NCBI RefSeq assembly: GCF_013416775.1
Contig: NZ_SZVI01000010.1
Coordinates: forward strand, 124,001-188,000
Direction of reading: 5' to 3'
DNA: 64,000 bases
From: Rhodoferax sp. BLA1
GTDB lineage: Bacteria; Pseudomonadota; Gammaproteobacteria; Burkholderiales; Burkholderiaceae_C
Within the stretch, counting starts at the first letter, position 1. Every line of letters starts with the position of its first letter. Of the stretch, positions 37,530 through 45,258 are shown in pieces. A program made the position numbers and the translations under genes. The notes below the pieces were generated by a model that ran no database searches, was not told the origin of the DNA, and saw only the letters and a list, made by a program, of their open reading frames with translations.

Positions 37530-39662
37530 ATGTTTGGCCGAACCCACACCCAGCGTTGGTCTATGCGTTGGTTGGTGCCCGTGGCGGTGGTGGGGCTGTG
37601 TTTGTTGGTCACGCTGCTGGACCCGCTGCCGCTGCAGATGGCGCGCAACGGCCTGTTTGACCAGCTCCAGCGCTGGCAGCCGCGCCCCTATAGCCCGGCG
37701 CCGGTACGCATCATCGACATCGATGACGAGAGCCTCCAACGTCTGGGCCAATGGCCCTGGTCGCGCACGCGCATCGCTGAACTCACCACACGTTTGCAGG
37801 CCGAGCAACCTGCGGCTATCGTGTTTGATGTCTTGTTTGCCGAGCCGGATCGCACCTCACCCACAGCCATGCTCAAGCTCTGGCCAGCCACACCGGCGTT
37901 GCGTCAGCAGTTGCAGGCTTTGCCGGACCCAGACGCAGTGCTCGCCCAGGCGCTCGGATCGGGGCGGGTGGTGCTGGGTTTGGCGCTTGAACGGCGTGAA
38001 CAACCTGGTGTTTTGCCCGCGCTCAAGGCGCGGTATGTGGCCACCGGTGAGCCGGCTCAAGCCTATGTGCCCGCTTTTTCTGGCGCCATCAATCCGTTGC
38101 CCGAGCTGGCGGCCGCTGCCAGTGGCCTGGGGGCGATTGTTTTCCTACCGGACGCGGATGGTGTGGTGCGGCGGGTGCCTTTGTTGATGCGGGTGGGTGA
38201 CACCCTGGTTCCTTCCCTGGCTGCCGAAGCCTTGCGGGTGGCGCAGGGTGCCAAAAATTTCGGCACCACAACGGTGGCACAGGCCGGGGTGGGCTTGGCT
38301 GAGCTGCGCATCGGCCGCCAGTCAGTGCCGACCACGCCGCAGGGTGAGGTTTGGGTGCACTATTCAGAACCCGTGGCGCAGCGGTATATCCCGGCTTGGC
38401 AGGTGCTGGCCGGTGAGGTCACTGCGTCGGAGCTGGCAGGCCAGATCCTGCTGGTGGGCAGTTCGGCCCAGGGGCTGCTGGATTTGCGCTTCAGCCCACT
38501 GGGTGGGGCACTGCCCGGGGTCGAGGTGCATGCACAGGCGCTGGAGCAATTGCTCACCGGGGGCGGCCTGGTCTACCCGGCCTGGGCCAACGCGCTGGCG
38601 CTGCTGCTGGCGCTGCTGGGTGGGCTGGGGGTGGGTTTCATCGCGCTGACTTATGGCGCGGCTTTGTCGCTGGCTGCGCTGGTGAGTCTGCTGGCCGGCT
38701 TGGGCGCGCTGGTGGCTTATGCCTTCAGCCGCCAGGGGGTGCTTCTGGATGCCGTAGCCCCAGGTATGACGGTCGTATTTAGCTATGTTTTTTCTAGCGT
38801 TGTGCACCATGTGCAAAGTGAGCAACGTCAGCGCTGGATACGCCAGGCCTTCTCGCGTTATGTCTCGCCCAATCTGGTGGCTTACCTGATCAAACAACCC
38901 GGTGCCCTGGAGTTGGGTGGGCGGCGCCAGGACTGCAGTTTTGTCTTCACCGACTTGACCGGTTTCACCAGCTGGATCGAGAAGATGGACCCACAACAGG
39001 CAGTGCGCCTGCTCAACGACTACCTGGACGGCATGATTGCCATTGCCTTCAAACACGAAGCCACCTTGGACCGGATTGTGGGCGACGCCCTGGTGCTGAT
39101 GTTTTCTGCGCCAGTGGTGCAGACCGATCACCCGCGCCGGGCCTTGAACTGTGCCTGGGAGATGCACCAGTTTTCCAACGCCTATGTGGCGCGACTGGCG
39201 GCCCAGAATGTGCCTTTTGGGCTGACACGCATTGGGGTGCACAGCGGCGAGGTGATTGTGGGCAATGTGGGTGGCAAAACTCTGTTTGACTACCGGGCGC
39301 TGGGTGACCCGATCAATACCGCGGCGCGGCTGGAGAGCGCCAACAAACAGTTTGGCACCCTGGTGTGTGTCTCCAAAGCCATTCTGCGGTGTTGCCCGGA
39401 GTGGCCAGCGCGCCCCATTGGCCAGGTGCTTTTGCAGGGCAAAACCCAGCCGATTGAGGTGTTTGAGCCGCTGGCCCCCGAGCAGACCGGGGATGCGGCT
39501 TATGCCGCAGCGTTTGAGTTGTTGCGCCAGCAATCACCGCAGGCGCTGCAGGCCTTTTTTGAACTGGCCAACCGGCGCTCAACCGACCCGCTGGTGGCTT
39601 TACATCTGGCCCGCTTGCGCGCCGGACAAGTGGGTGAGCTGCTGGTGCTGAGCAGCAAGTAG
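37530..39662 (+). CDS. CHASE2-domain class III adenylate/guanylate cyclase
   Basis: Membrane-bound nucleotide cyclase of about 710 residues. A single N-terminal TM helix (WLVPVAVVGLCLLVTLLDPL) precedes the periplasmic CHASE2 sensor (about 35-325; VRIIDIDDESLQRLGQWPWS). Three TM helices lie near 340-420, and the cytoplasmic cyclase domain is at about 455-640. The cyclase has both metal-binding Asp residues (FVFTDLTGFTSW; LDRIVGDALVLMF) and ALGDPINTAARLESAN. A TTG at 37515 is possible but the ATG at 37530 is better. It is probably co-transcribed with the HD-GYP gene and converges on the OmpA/FecR pair with a 2 bp gap. CHASE2 cyclases next to FecR-domain genes form a recurring neighbourhood. Confidence 0.92.
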   Translation: MFGRTHTQRWSMRWLVPVAVVGLCLLVTLLDPLPLQMARNGLFDQLQRWQPRPYSPAPVRIIDIDDESLQRLGQWPWSRTRIAELTTRLQAEQPAAIVFDVLFAEPDRTSPTAMLKLWPATPALRQQLQALPDPDAVLAQALGSGRVVLGLALERREQPGVLPALKARYVATGEPAQAYVPAFSGAINPLPELAAAASGLGAIVFLPDADGVVRRVPLLMRVGDTLVPSLAAEALRVAQGAKNFGTTTVAQAGVGLAELRIGRQSVPTTPQGEVWVHYSEPVAQRYIPAWQVLAGEVTASELAGQILLVGSSAQGLLDLRFSPLGGALPGVEVHAQALEQLLTGGGLVYPAWANALALLLALLGGLGVGFIALTYGAALSLAALVSLLAGLGALVAYAFSRQGVLLDAVAPGMTVVFSYVFSSVVHHVQSEQRQRWIRQAFSRYVSPNLVAYLIKQPGALELGGRRQDCSFVFTDLTGFTSWIEKMDPQQAVRLLNDYLDGMIAIAFKHEATLDRIVGDALVLMFSAPVVQTDHPRRALNCAWEMHQFSNAYVARLAAQNVPFGLTRIGVHSGEVIVGNVGGKTLFDYRALGDPINTAARLESANKQFGTLVCVSKAILRCCPEWPARPIGQVLLQGKTQPIEVFEPLAPEQTGDAAYAAAFELLRQQSPQALQAFFELANRRSTDPLVALHLARLRAGQVGELLVLSSK

Positions 39663-39664
39663 CT

Positions 39665-40279
39665 TCAGCGCACGATCACTTCCACACGCCGGTTGCTTGG
39701 CTCATCCGCATCGTCCGGTGTTTTAACCAGCAGGTTTTTCTCGCCATGCGACTCCACCGAAAGCCGCTCAGTGCTGACACCCGCATCGCTGATCAAGGCT
39801 GACACCAGCTTGGCGCGTGTCAAACCCAGTTCATAGTTGGCTTGTGCTTCGCCTTTGGTATCGGAGTGGCCAATCACAGCCACATCCACGCCTGGGCGAT
39901 GGCTGATGTCTTCCTTGATCACGGGAATCTCGGCCTGTGAGGCTTTGGTCAGGAGCGCCTGGCCCGTTTCAAAATACAGCAGGTAGCTGGTCGGTTTCTT
40001 GGGGCTGGCCGCCAGCGCTGCACCAAAATCCTTTTGCAATTGCTCGTTGGTCACGGTGAAGGTCTCGCTGCGCGTGCCCCCCATCAAGGTGCCTTGGTTC
40101 TTCTTGTCGAGCACGGTGGTTTGCTGTCCGCTGGTGACCACCACCTGGCCCAGGGTGCCATCGTCATCTGGCAGCAGCACCACATAGTTTTTGGCACAGC
40201 CGGTCAGGCTCAGCAGCAGTGCGCTGGCCAGCCAGCAAAGAAGCTTGGCAAAAGTGGGATGTGTGTGTTGGGTCGACAT
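39665..40279 (-). CDS. OmpA-family peptidoglycan-binding lipoprotein
   Basis: Outer membrane lipoprotein of 204 residues. Signal peptide with lipobox LTGC (Cys28) is followed by a linker region (30-100) and an OmpA C-terminal domain at about 105-204. That domain has LYFETGQALLTKASQAEIPV, the diaminopimelate-contacting VIGHSDTKGEAQANYELGLT and the terminal SNRRVEVIV. It lies 3 bp after the FecR-domain gene, and the convergent CHASE2 cyclase gene ends 2 bp from its stop. Likely role: anchoring an envelope sensor assembly to the cell wall. Confidence 0.9.
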   Translation of the reverse strand: MSTQHTHPTFAKLLCWLASALLLSLTGCAKNYVVLLPDDDGTLGQVVVTSGQQTTVLDKKNQGTLMGGTRSETFTVTNEQLQKDFGAALAASPKKPTSYLLYFETGQALLTKASQAEIPVIKEDISHRPGVDVAVIGHSDTKGEAQANYELGLTRAKLVSALISDAGVSTERLSVESHGEKNLLVKTPDDADEPSNRRVEVIVR

Positions 40280-40282
40280 GGT

Positions 40283-40735
40283 TTACTCCGGAACAACCAG
40301 CGCCACAAAATGGGTGCCACGCACACCAATCGTGCCGGTAGGGGTGCGTACCGACACCGCCGAGGGTTTGAGTTTGGCAATCACACCCGAGACATAGTTG
40401 AGTGAGCCCTTGCCCAGGCTGGCGCCGAGTTTCAACTGATCTTGCGCCGGGTTGAACAGGTACTCGTCCACCACCAACTCGGTGTCCGGACCCATCGACA
40501 ACAAGGTGTTGTCGCTCAGTGTGATGCCCAGGCTGGAGGCCGGGCCGGTTTTCAAGGTATCCGACGCCCTCACCGCTGTGCCGGGTGTGGCCTGGGTGCT
40601 TTGGCCGCTTGCCACCACCGAGGCCTGCCCCTGCACCGTTTTGATGTAACCGATCACCGCCTCATCGGCCCAGGTGGCCGTTGTCACCAGACCGAGTACC
40701 AGTGCCCCTGAGGTAAGAAGTGGCTTGATCTTCAT
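40283..40735 (-). CDS. FecR-domain periplasmic protein
   Basis: Protein of 150 residues with a cleavable signal peptide (MKIKPLLTSGALVLGLVTTA, cleavage after WA near 23) and a single FecR domain. The diagnostic segments are AVIGYIKTVQGQASVVASGQ, LSDNTLLSMGPDTELVVDEY and SVRTPTGTIGVRGTHFVALV. It is not the iron-citrate anti-sigma factor: there is no TM helix or cytoplasmic part and no sigma gene nearby. Co-transcribed with the OmpA lipoprotein. Confidence 0.9.
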   Translation of the reverse strand: MKIKPLLTSGALVLGLVTTATWADEAVIGYIKTVQGQASVVASGQSTQATPGTAVRASDTLKTGPASSLGITLSDNTLLSMGPDTELVVDEYLFNPAQDQLKLGASLGKGSLNYVSGVIAKLKPSAVSVRTPTGTIGVRGTHFVALVVPE

Positions 40736-40870
40736 GCTGTGTTCCTGTCAAAGTGTGCTGCGCCGAATGGCATGCTACCAGTGTGCAGCGTGTTGGACAA
40801 AGCCGTTTGCTATGGTATGCGGTGGCGGCGCCACAGTATGGTCGCGGCATTTACTCCGCAGCCCTGTGGT

Positions 40871-41794
40871 TCAGAACATCAGCTGGCGCTGGCTCACAAA
40901 GTGGTGCCGGGTCTGGCCGATCGGGTCGGTAAACACCAGTTCTCTGGCCAGCAGCTGTAGCGGGCGAGCAGGGTCGAATTGGCCTTCGGGCATCAAGTCG
41001 GGGTAGAGCCCATCGTGGAGGATTGGCAAGCCCAGTGCCAGCATGTGCACCCGCAACTGATGGCGCTGGCCAGTGACGGGGCGCAAGGCATACCGTGCCA
41101 GATCCCCTTGCACCTGCAGCACCTCGATGTGGGTCAGCGCATTGGGCACACCGGGCACCTCGTGCTGCAGCATGAAGTGGCCAGCCTCAGTGATGCGGCT
41201 GTGGCGTGTTTGTGGCATGGGTACATCCGCTCGCCAGGGCGCAATTGCGTGGTAGGTTTTGTGCACCTGGTGCTGGCTGAACAGGGCGCTGTAGGCGGCG
41301 CGGCTGCTTGGCTGTTTGGAGAACAACACCAGCCCGGCAGTGTCTCGGTCTATGCGGTGGATCGGCACCAAGTCGTCGAGCCCCAGCTTGTTCTTGAGCC
41401 GCACCAGCACGGTCTCAGCCAGGTAGCCACCAGAGGGCACCACCGGCAAAAAGTGCGGCTTGTCGACCACCAGCAGATGTTCGTCCTGGTACAGCACCAC
41501 CTCCTCAAACGGGATGAGCGGCTCGTTGGGCACCTCGCGGTAGTAATAGAGCCGGGTGTGGGCCGGGTAGGGCGGCTGGCAAGCCTGCTCGCGGCTGAGT
41601 GTGGCGCCGTGTTCATTGATCACGTCACCCCGCGCCAAGCGCTCTAGCCAGGTGTGGCGCGCCACGTTGGGGAAACGCTCGACTAGAAAGTCGATCAGGC
41701 TCGGCCAGGGGCCTGCGGGCAGGCCGACACAGCTGGGGCCGACACCGTTTCTTGTTGGGGGCTTAAACCCGCTCAAACACCAGATCCCAGACAC
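40871..41794 (-). CDS. RluA-family pseudouridine synthase
   Basis: RNA pseudouridine synthase of up to 307 residues. The catalytic Asp lies in [19 protein letters not shown], preceded by [18 protein letters not shown]; the C-terminal [20 protein letters not shown] is also typical. A degenerate S4-like region precedes the catalytic domain ([20 protein letters not shown]). The first start, GTG at 41794, overlaps trmB by 32 bp and gives an N-terminus ([13 protein letters not shown]) that is not family-like. Which rRNA or tRNA uridine it modifies cannot be told. It is translationally coupled to trmB, another RNA modification gene. Confidence 0.9.
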   Translation of the reverse strand: MSGIWCLSGFKPPTRNGVGPSCVGLPAGPWPSLIDFLVERFPNVARHTWLERLARGDVINEHGATLSREQACQPPYPAHTRLYYYREVPNEPLIPFEEVVLYQDEHLLVVDKPHFLPVVPSGGYLAETVLVRLKNKLGLDDLVPIHRIDRDTAGLVLFSKQPSSRAAYSALFSQHQVHKTYHAIAPWRADVPMPQTRHSRITEAGHFMLQHEVPGVPNALTHIEVLQVQGDLARYALRPVTGQRHQLRVHMLALGLPILHDGLYPDLMPEGQFDPARPLQLLARELVFTDPIGQTRHHFVSQRQLMF

Positions 41795-42533
41795 CGTGGC
41801 CGAGCTTGAGGCCGCGGTTTTCGAACTTGGTCAGTGGCCGGTAGTGTGGTTTGGGCGCGTAGCCTTGTAATTCTGGGTGAGACACAAGCGCGCTGTTTTT
41901 GAGCAATGGCTCGGCACCCAGCACCTCCAGCATCTGCTCGGCATATTCCTGCCAGTCGGTCGCGCAGTGGATGTAACCACCGACCTTGAGGCGCGCCGCC
42001 AGCTTGGCCACCAGCGGGCTCTGGATCAGGCGGCGTTTGTTGTGGCGCGCCTTGTGCCAAGGGTCGGGGAAAAAGATATGCACGCCGTCCAGGCATTGTT
42101 CGGGCAGCATGTGGTCAATGACCTCCACCGCATCATGCGCGCAGATGCGGATGTTGTGCAGGTCTTGTTCACCAATGCGTTTGAGCAGTGCACCGACGCC
42201 GGGGTCATGCACCTCGCAGCACAGGAAGTGGGTGTCGGGCAGCAGCGCGGCGATGTGGGCGGTGGCCTCTCCCATGCCAAATCCAATTTCCAGCACGAGA
42301 GGTGCCGGTTTGATGTCATTTTGGCCTGTAGCCCTTGTTGTATCAGGGAATGCTGCTGCAAAATCAAGAGTGTTTGGCTGGTACGGTAGTAAAAAACGGG
42401 GCCCCAATTCGTCCAAGGCTTTGGTCTGGCCTGCGGTGGTGCGCCCGGTGCGTTTGACAAAACTGCGGATGGCGCGCCGCTCAGGGCTGGCCGGGGCTGA
42501 TGGGGTGTCTTGGGTCATGGTGTGGGTGCTCAA
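41763..42533 (-). CDS. trmB: tRNA (guanine-N7-)-methyltransferase with a repeat-encoded insert
   Basis: Makes m7G46 in tRNA using SAM; 256 residues. Core motifs: [20 protein letters not shown] (SAM site), [14 protein letters not shown], the catalytic-region [19 protein letters not shown], and the C-terminal [17 protein letters not shown]. Between LDFAAAF (residue 62) and [10 protein letters not shown] (79) there are about 18 residues ([16 protein letters not shown]) where E. coli TrmB, as I remember it, has about seven. The additional DNA, 42322-42370, is a copy of the dispersed palindromic repeat. The insert precedes the SAM motif and leaves all motifs intact, so activity is probably kept. 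Confidence 0.94.
   Translation of the reverse strand: MSTHTMTQDTPSAPASPERRAIRSFVKRTGRTTAGQTKALDELGPRFLLPYQPNTLDFAAAFPDTTRATGQNDIKPAPLVLEIGFGMGEATAHIAALLPDTHFLCCEVHDPGVGALLKRIGEQDLHNIRICAHDAVEVIDHMLPEQCLDGVHIFFPDPWHKARHNKRRLIQSPLVAKLAARLKVGGYIHCATDWQEYAEQMLEVLGAEPLLKNSALVSHPELQGYAPKPHYRPLTKFENRGLKLGHGVWDLVFERV
42322..42370 (+). repeat. Palindromic repeat copy inside trmB
   Basis: Plus strand: GGCCTGTAGCCCTTGTTGTA then TCAGGGAATGCTGCTGCAAA. Left arm TAGCCCTTGT is intact, right arm is reduced to CAGGG. It is antisense to the gene and read in the same frame as the fadH copy: both encode a P-x-x-T-R-A string. Confidence 0.75.
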
Positions 42534-42574
42534 AGTGCAGCGGATTGTAGATTTGTCGTGAAAATGCGATCAAA

Positions 42575-45253
42575 ATGGCCCCGCTTGCCAAGACACCCCT
42601 CATCGGACCCTCATCTATGTCAGACAACCCTGCGCTTTTTGCTCCTGCCTCGATGCCCGAGGCGGGTGCTGAGCGTCGTCTGCGGGCGATTCTGGATGCC
42701 TTGCCCGACTTATTGTTTGAGGTGGATCTGGCGGGGCGTTATCTGGACTACCACTCGCCGCGTACCGACTTGCTGGCGGTGCCGCCTGAGGAATTTATCG
42801 GCAAGACGCTGCATGAGCTTTTGCCCCAAGCCACCGCCGACGCTTGTCTGGCCGCCTTGAACGAGGCACACACCCAGGGTGTCTCCAAGGGTTGTCGGAT
42901 CGAACTGATGCTGCCCGATGGGCTGGGCTGGTTTGAGCTGTCAATCTCGCGCAAGGACAATGGTCCGGGGCAAGCCGAGAGTTTTATTGTCTTGTCGCGC
43001 GATGTCAGCCAGCACGTTGTGGCTGAACGCAAATTACAAAGGCTGACCCAGCTGTACGCTGCCTTGAGCCAGTGCAACCAGGCCATTGTGCGCTGCAAGA
43101 GTGAGGCCGAGTTGTTCCCGATCATCTGTGCGGACGCGGTGAAATATGGCGGCTTGAAGCTGGCCTGGATCGGTGTGATGGACACCACCGGGGTGATCAA
43201 GCCGGTGACCTGGGTGGGTGAAGGATCCGACTCCCTGAGTGGCCTGGTCATTGACACCAGCACCGACGCCAGCCAGGGTCTGGGGCCCTCTGACCGGGCC
43301 TTGCGTGCCGGTGAACCCTACTGGTTTCAGGATTTCGCCAATGACCCAACCGCACAGGTCTGTCACAACCGGGCCAGAACCTACGGCTGGGGCGCTGCCG
43401 CGTCCTTGCCGCTGAAACGCCGTGGCCAACTGGCGGGCCTGTTGACGGTGTATGCGGGTGAGGCCCATGCGTTTGACGAGGCGGCCCGCTCGCTGTTGCT
43501 GGAAATGGCGATGGACATCAGTTTTGCGCTGGACCGTTTTGCCGACGAGGTAGACCGAAGGCGCACACAGCTCAGCCTGGCCGACAGCGAAGAGCGCTAC
43601 CGCAAGGCATTTCACACCAGTCCGGACGCGTTGAGCATCACGCGCCGGTCTGACGGTTTGTACATTGATGTCAACCGAGGCTTTGAGCAGGTGACTGGCT
43701 GGGCTGCCGCTGATGTACTCGGGAAAACCTCTCTGGGGCTGAACGTTTGGCGCCGTCCTGAAGACCGCCAACGCTACACCGACGCGTTGAACCGTGAGGG
43801 GCATTGCGACAATCTGGAAGCAGAATTCTTGCGCAAGGACGGCAGTGTGCTGACCGGCCTGGTGTCGGCTGCCTTGGTGCGTCTGGACGAGGTGGAGTGT
43901 GTGTTGTCGATCACCCGTGACATCTCGGAAAAAAAGCGTACCGACGAGCGCATCACCCAGCTGGCCCATTTTGACCAGCTCACCGGCCTGCCCAACCGCA
44001 GCCAGTTGCAGGCGCGTTTTGATTTTGCCCACCAACTGGCGCAGCGCAGTGGTGAGGGCCTGGCGCTGATGTTCCTGGACCTGGACCACTTCAAGAATGT
44101 CAACGACACCTTGGGCCACAGCATGGGCGACCGCCTGCTGGTGCAGGTGGCCCAGCGCCTGAGCGCAGCGCTGCGCGCCGGGGACACCTTGTCGCGCATG
44201 GGGGGGGATGAGTTCATCTTGCTGCTGCCCTCGGTGACCGAGGAAAGTGCCAGCCAGATTGCGATGAAGCTGCTGGCTGTGATGCACGAGCCGTTCAAGA
44301 TGGACACCTATGAACTGGTCAGCAGCCTGTCGATTGGTATTGCCCTGTACCCGTATGACGGGCTGGACTTTGAGACCTTGTCCAAAAACGCCGATACCGC
44401 GATGTACCGCGTGAAGCAGGCCAGCCACAATAATTTTGCTTTTTTCACCCAGGAAATGCAGTCCCATGCGGCGCGCAAGTTGCAATTGGTCAACGCCATG
44501 CACTTTGCGCTGGCGCGTGGCGAGATGAGCCTGCACTACCAGCCGCAGCTGTCGCTGCAAGATGGCCACATCGTGGGTGTGGAGGCCTTGCTGCGTTGGC
44601 AACACCCGGAGATGGGCAGCCTGTCACCGGCAGAATTTATTCCGATCGCCGAAGAGAGCGGCCAGATTCTGGTCATTGGTGAATGGGTGTTGCGCAGTGC
44701 CTTGACCCAGCTCAAGCGCTGGATCGAGGCCGGCATGGCACCGATGGTGGTGTCGGTGAACCTGTCGGCGGTGCAGTTTCGCCACCCCAATCTGCTGAGT
44801 ATGGTGACCCAGATCCTCGAAGAGGTGGGTTTGCCACCCCAGTACCTGGAACTGGAGTTGACCGAGGCCATGGCGATGGAGAACCCGATGGCCGCCATCA
44901 TGCTGATGAACCAGTTGCACGATCTCGGCATTCACCTGGCGATTGACGACTTTGGTACTGGTTACTCGTCTTTGAGTTACCTCAAGAAGTTCAATGTGTC
45001 CAAACTCAAGATCGACCAGAGTTTTGTGCGGGACATCAGCGACGACCCAGATGACAAAGCCATCGTCACCGCCATCATCAACCTGGCCGCCAGTCTGAAC
45101 CTCAAGACCATTGCCGAGGGGGTCGAGACTGCCAGCCAGCTGGCTTTTTTGCGCCTGCAGGGCTGTGATGAGGCCCAGGGCTATTACTTCAGCAAGCCCT
45201 TGCCGGTGGCGGCTTTTGAGGCATTCGTCCAGGCTCAGCAGCCTGTGTTGTGA
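42575..45253 (+). CDS. PAS-GAF-PAS-GGDEF-EAL sensor, c-di-GMP turnover
   Basis: Cytoplasmic multidomain protein of 892 residues. First PAS about 35-155 (RRLRAILDALPDLLFEVDLA), GAF about 165-320, second PAS about 335-455 (RYRKAFHTSPDALSITRRSD), GGDEF about 460-625 with an intact MGGDEF active site near 543-547, and EAL about 640-885 with GVEALLRWQHPEMG, DDFGTGYSSLSYLKKF and KIDQSFVRDI. Both catalytic motifs look intact, so it may be bifunctional or phosphodiesterase-dominant. The ATG at 42617 (MSDNPALFAP) leaves more room for a promoter opposite trmB and may be the true start. It ends 5 bp from the end of the next, convergent GGDEF-EAL gene. Confidence 0.92.
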   Translation: MAPLAKTPLIGPSSMSDNPALFAPASMPEAGAERRLRAILDALPDLLFEVDLAGRYLDYHSPRTDLLAVPPEEFIGKTLHELLPQATADACLAALNEAHTQGVSKGCRIELMLPDGLGWFELSISRKDNGPGQAESFIVLSRDVSQHVVAERKLQRLTQLYAALSQCNQAIVRCKSEAELFPIICADAVKYGGLKLAWIGVMDTTGVIKPVTWVGEGSDSLSGLVIDTSTDASQGLGPSDRALRAGEPYWFQDFANDPTAQVCHNRARTYGWGAAASLPLKRRGQLAGLLTVYAGEAHAFDEAARSLLLEMAMDISFALDRFADEVDRRRTQLSLADSEERYRKAFHTSPDALSITRRSDGLYIDVNRGFEQVTGWAAADVLGKTSLGLNVWRRPEDRQRYTDALNREGHCDNLEAEFLRKDGSVLTGLVSAALVRLDEVECVLSITRDISEKKRTDERITQLAHFDQLTGLPNRSQLQARFDFAHQLAQRSGEGLALMFLDLDHFKNVNDTLGHSMGDRLLVQVAQRLSAALRAGDTLSRMGGDEFILLLPSVTEESASQIAMKLLAVMHEPFKMDTYELVSSLSIGIALYPYDGLDFETLSKNADTAMYRVKQASHNNFAFFTQEMQSHAARKLQLVNAMHFALARGEMSLHYQPQLSLQDGHIVGVEALLRWQHPEMGSLSPAEFIPIAEESGQILVIGEWVLRSALTQLKRWIEAGMAPMVVSVNLSAVQFRHPNLLSMVTQILEEVGLPPQYLELELTEAMAMENPMAAIMLMNQLHDLGIHLAIDDFGTGYSSLSYLKKFNVSKLKIDQSFVRDISDDPDDKAIVTAIINLAASLNLKTIAEGVETASQLAFLRLQGCDEAQGYYFSKPLPVAAFEAFVQAQQPVL

Positions 45254-45258
45254 GCCGT

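Noticed and set aside
38770..38810. AT-rich patch with TTAGCTATGTTTTTTCTAGC inside the CHASE2 cyclase gene
   Set aside because: It resembles the repeat tail, but the encoded transmembrane helix has the usual length, so there is no sign of an insertion and no AGCCCTT/AAGGGCT stem.
40283..40735. FecR gene as part of an iron-citrate type sigma/anti-sigma system
   Set aside because: The protein is a bare secreted FecR domain with no TM helix, and no ECF sigma factor gene lies nearby.
43034..44605. Minus-strand open frame of 523 codons opposite the first GGDEF-EAL gene
   Set aside because: Antisense shadow; Gln/His/Arg-rich, no family match, while the opposite strand encodes clear PAS, GAF and GGDEF motifs.
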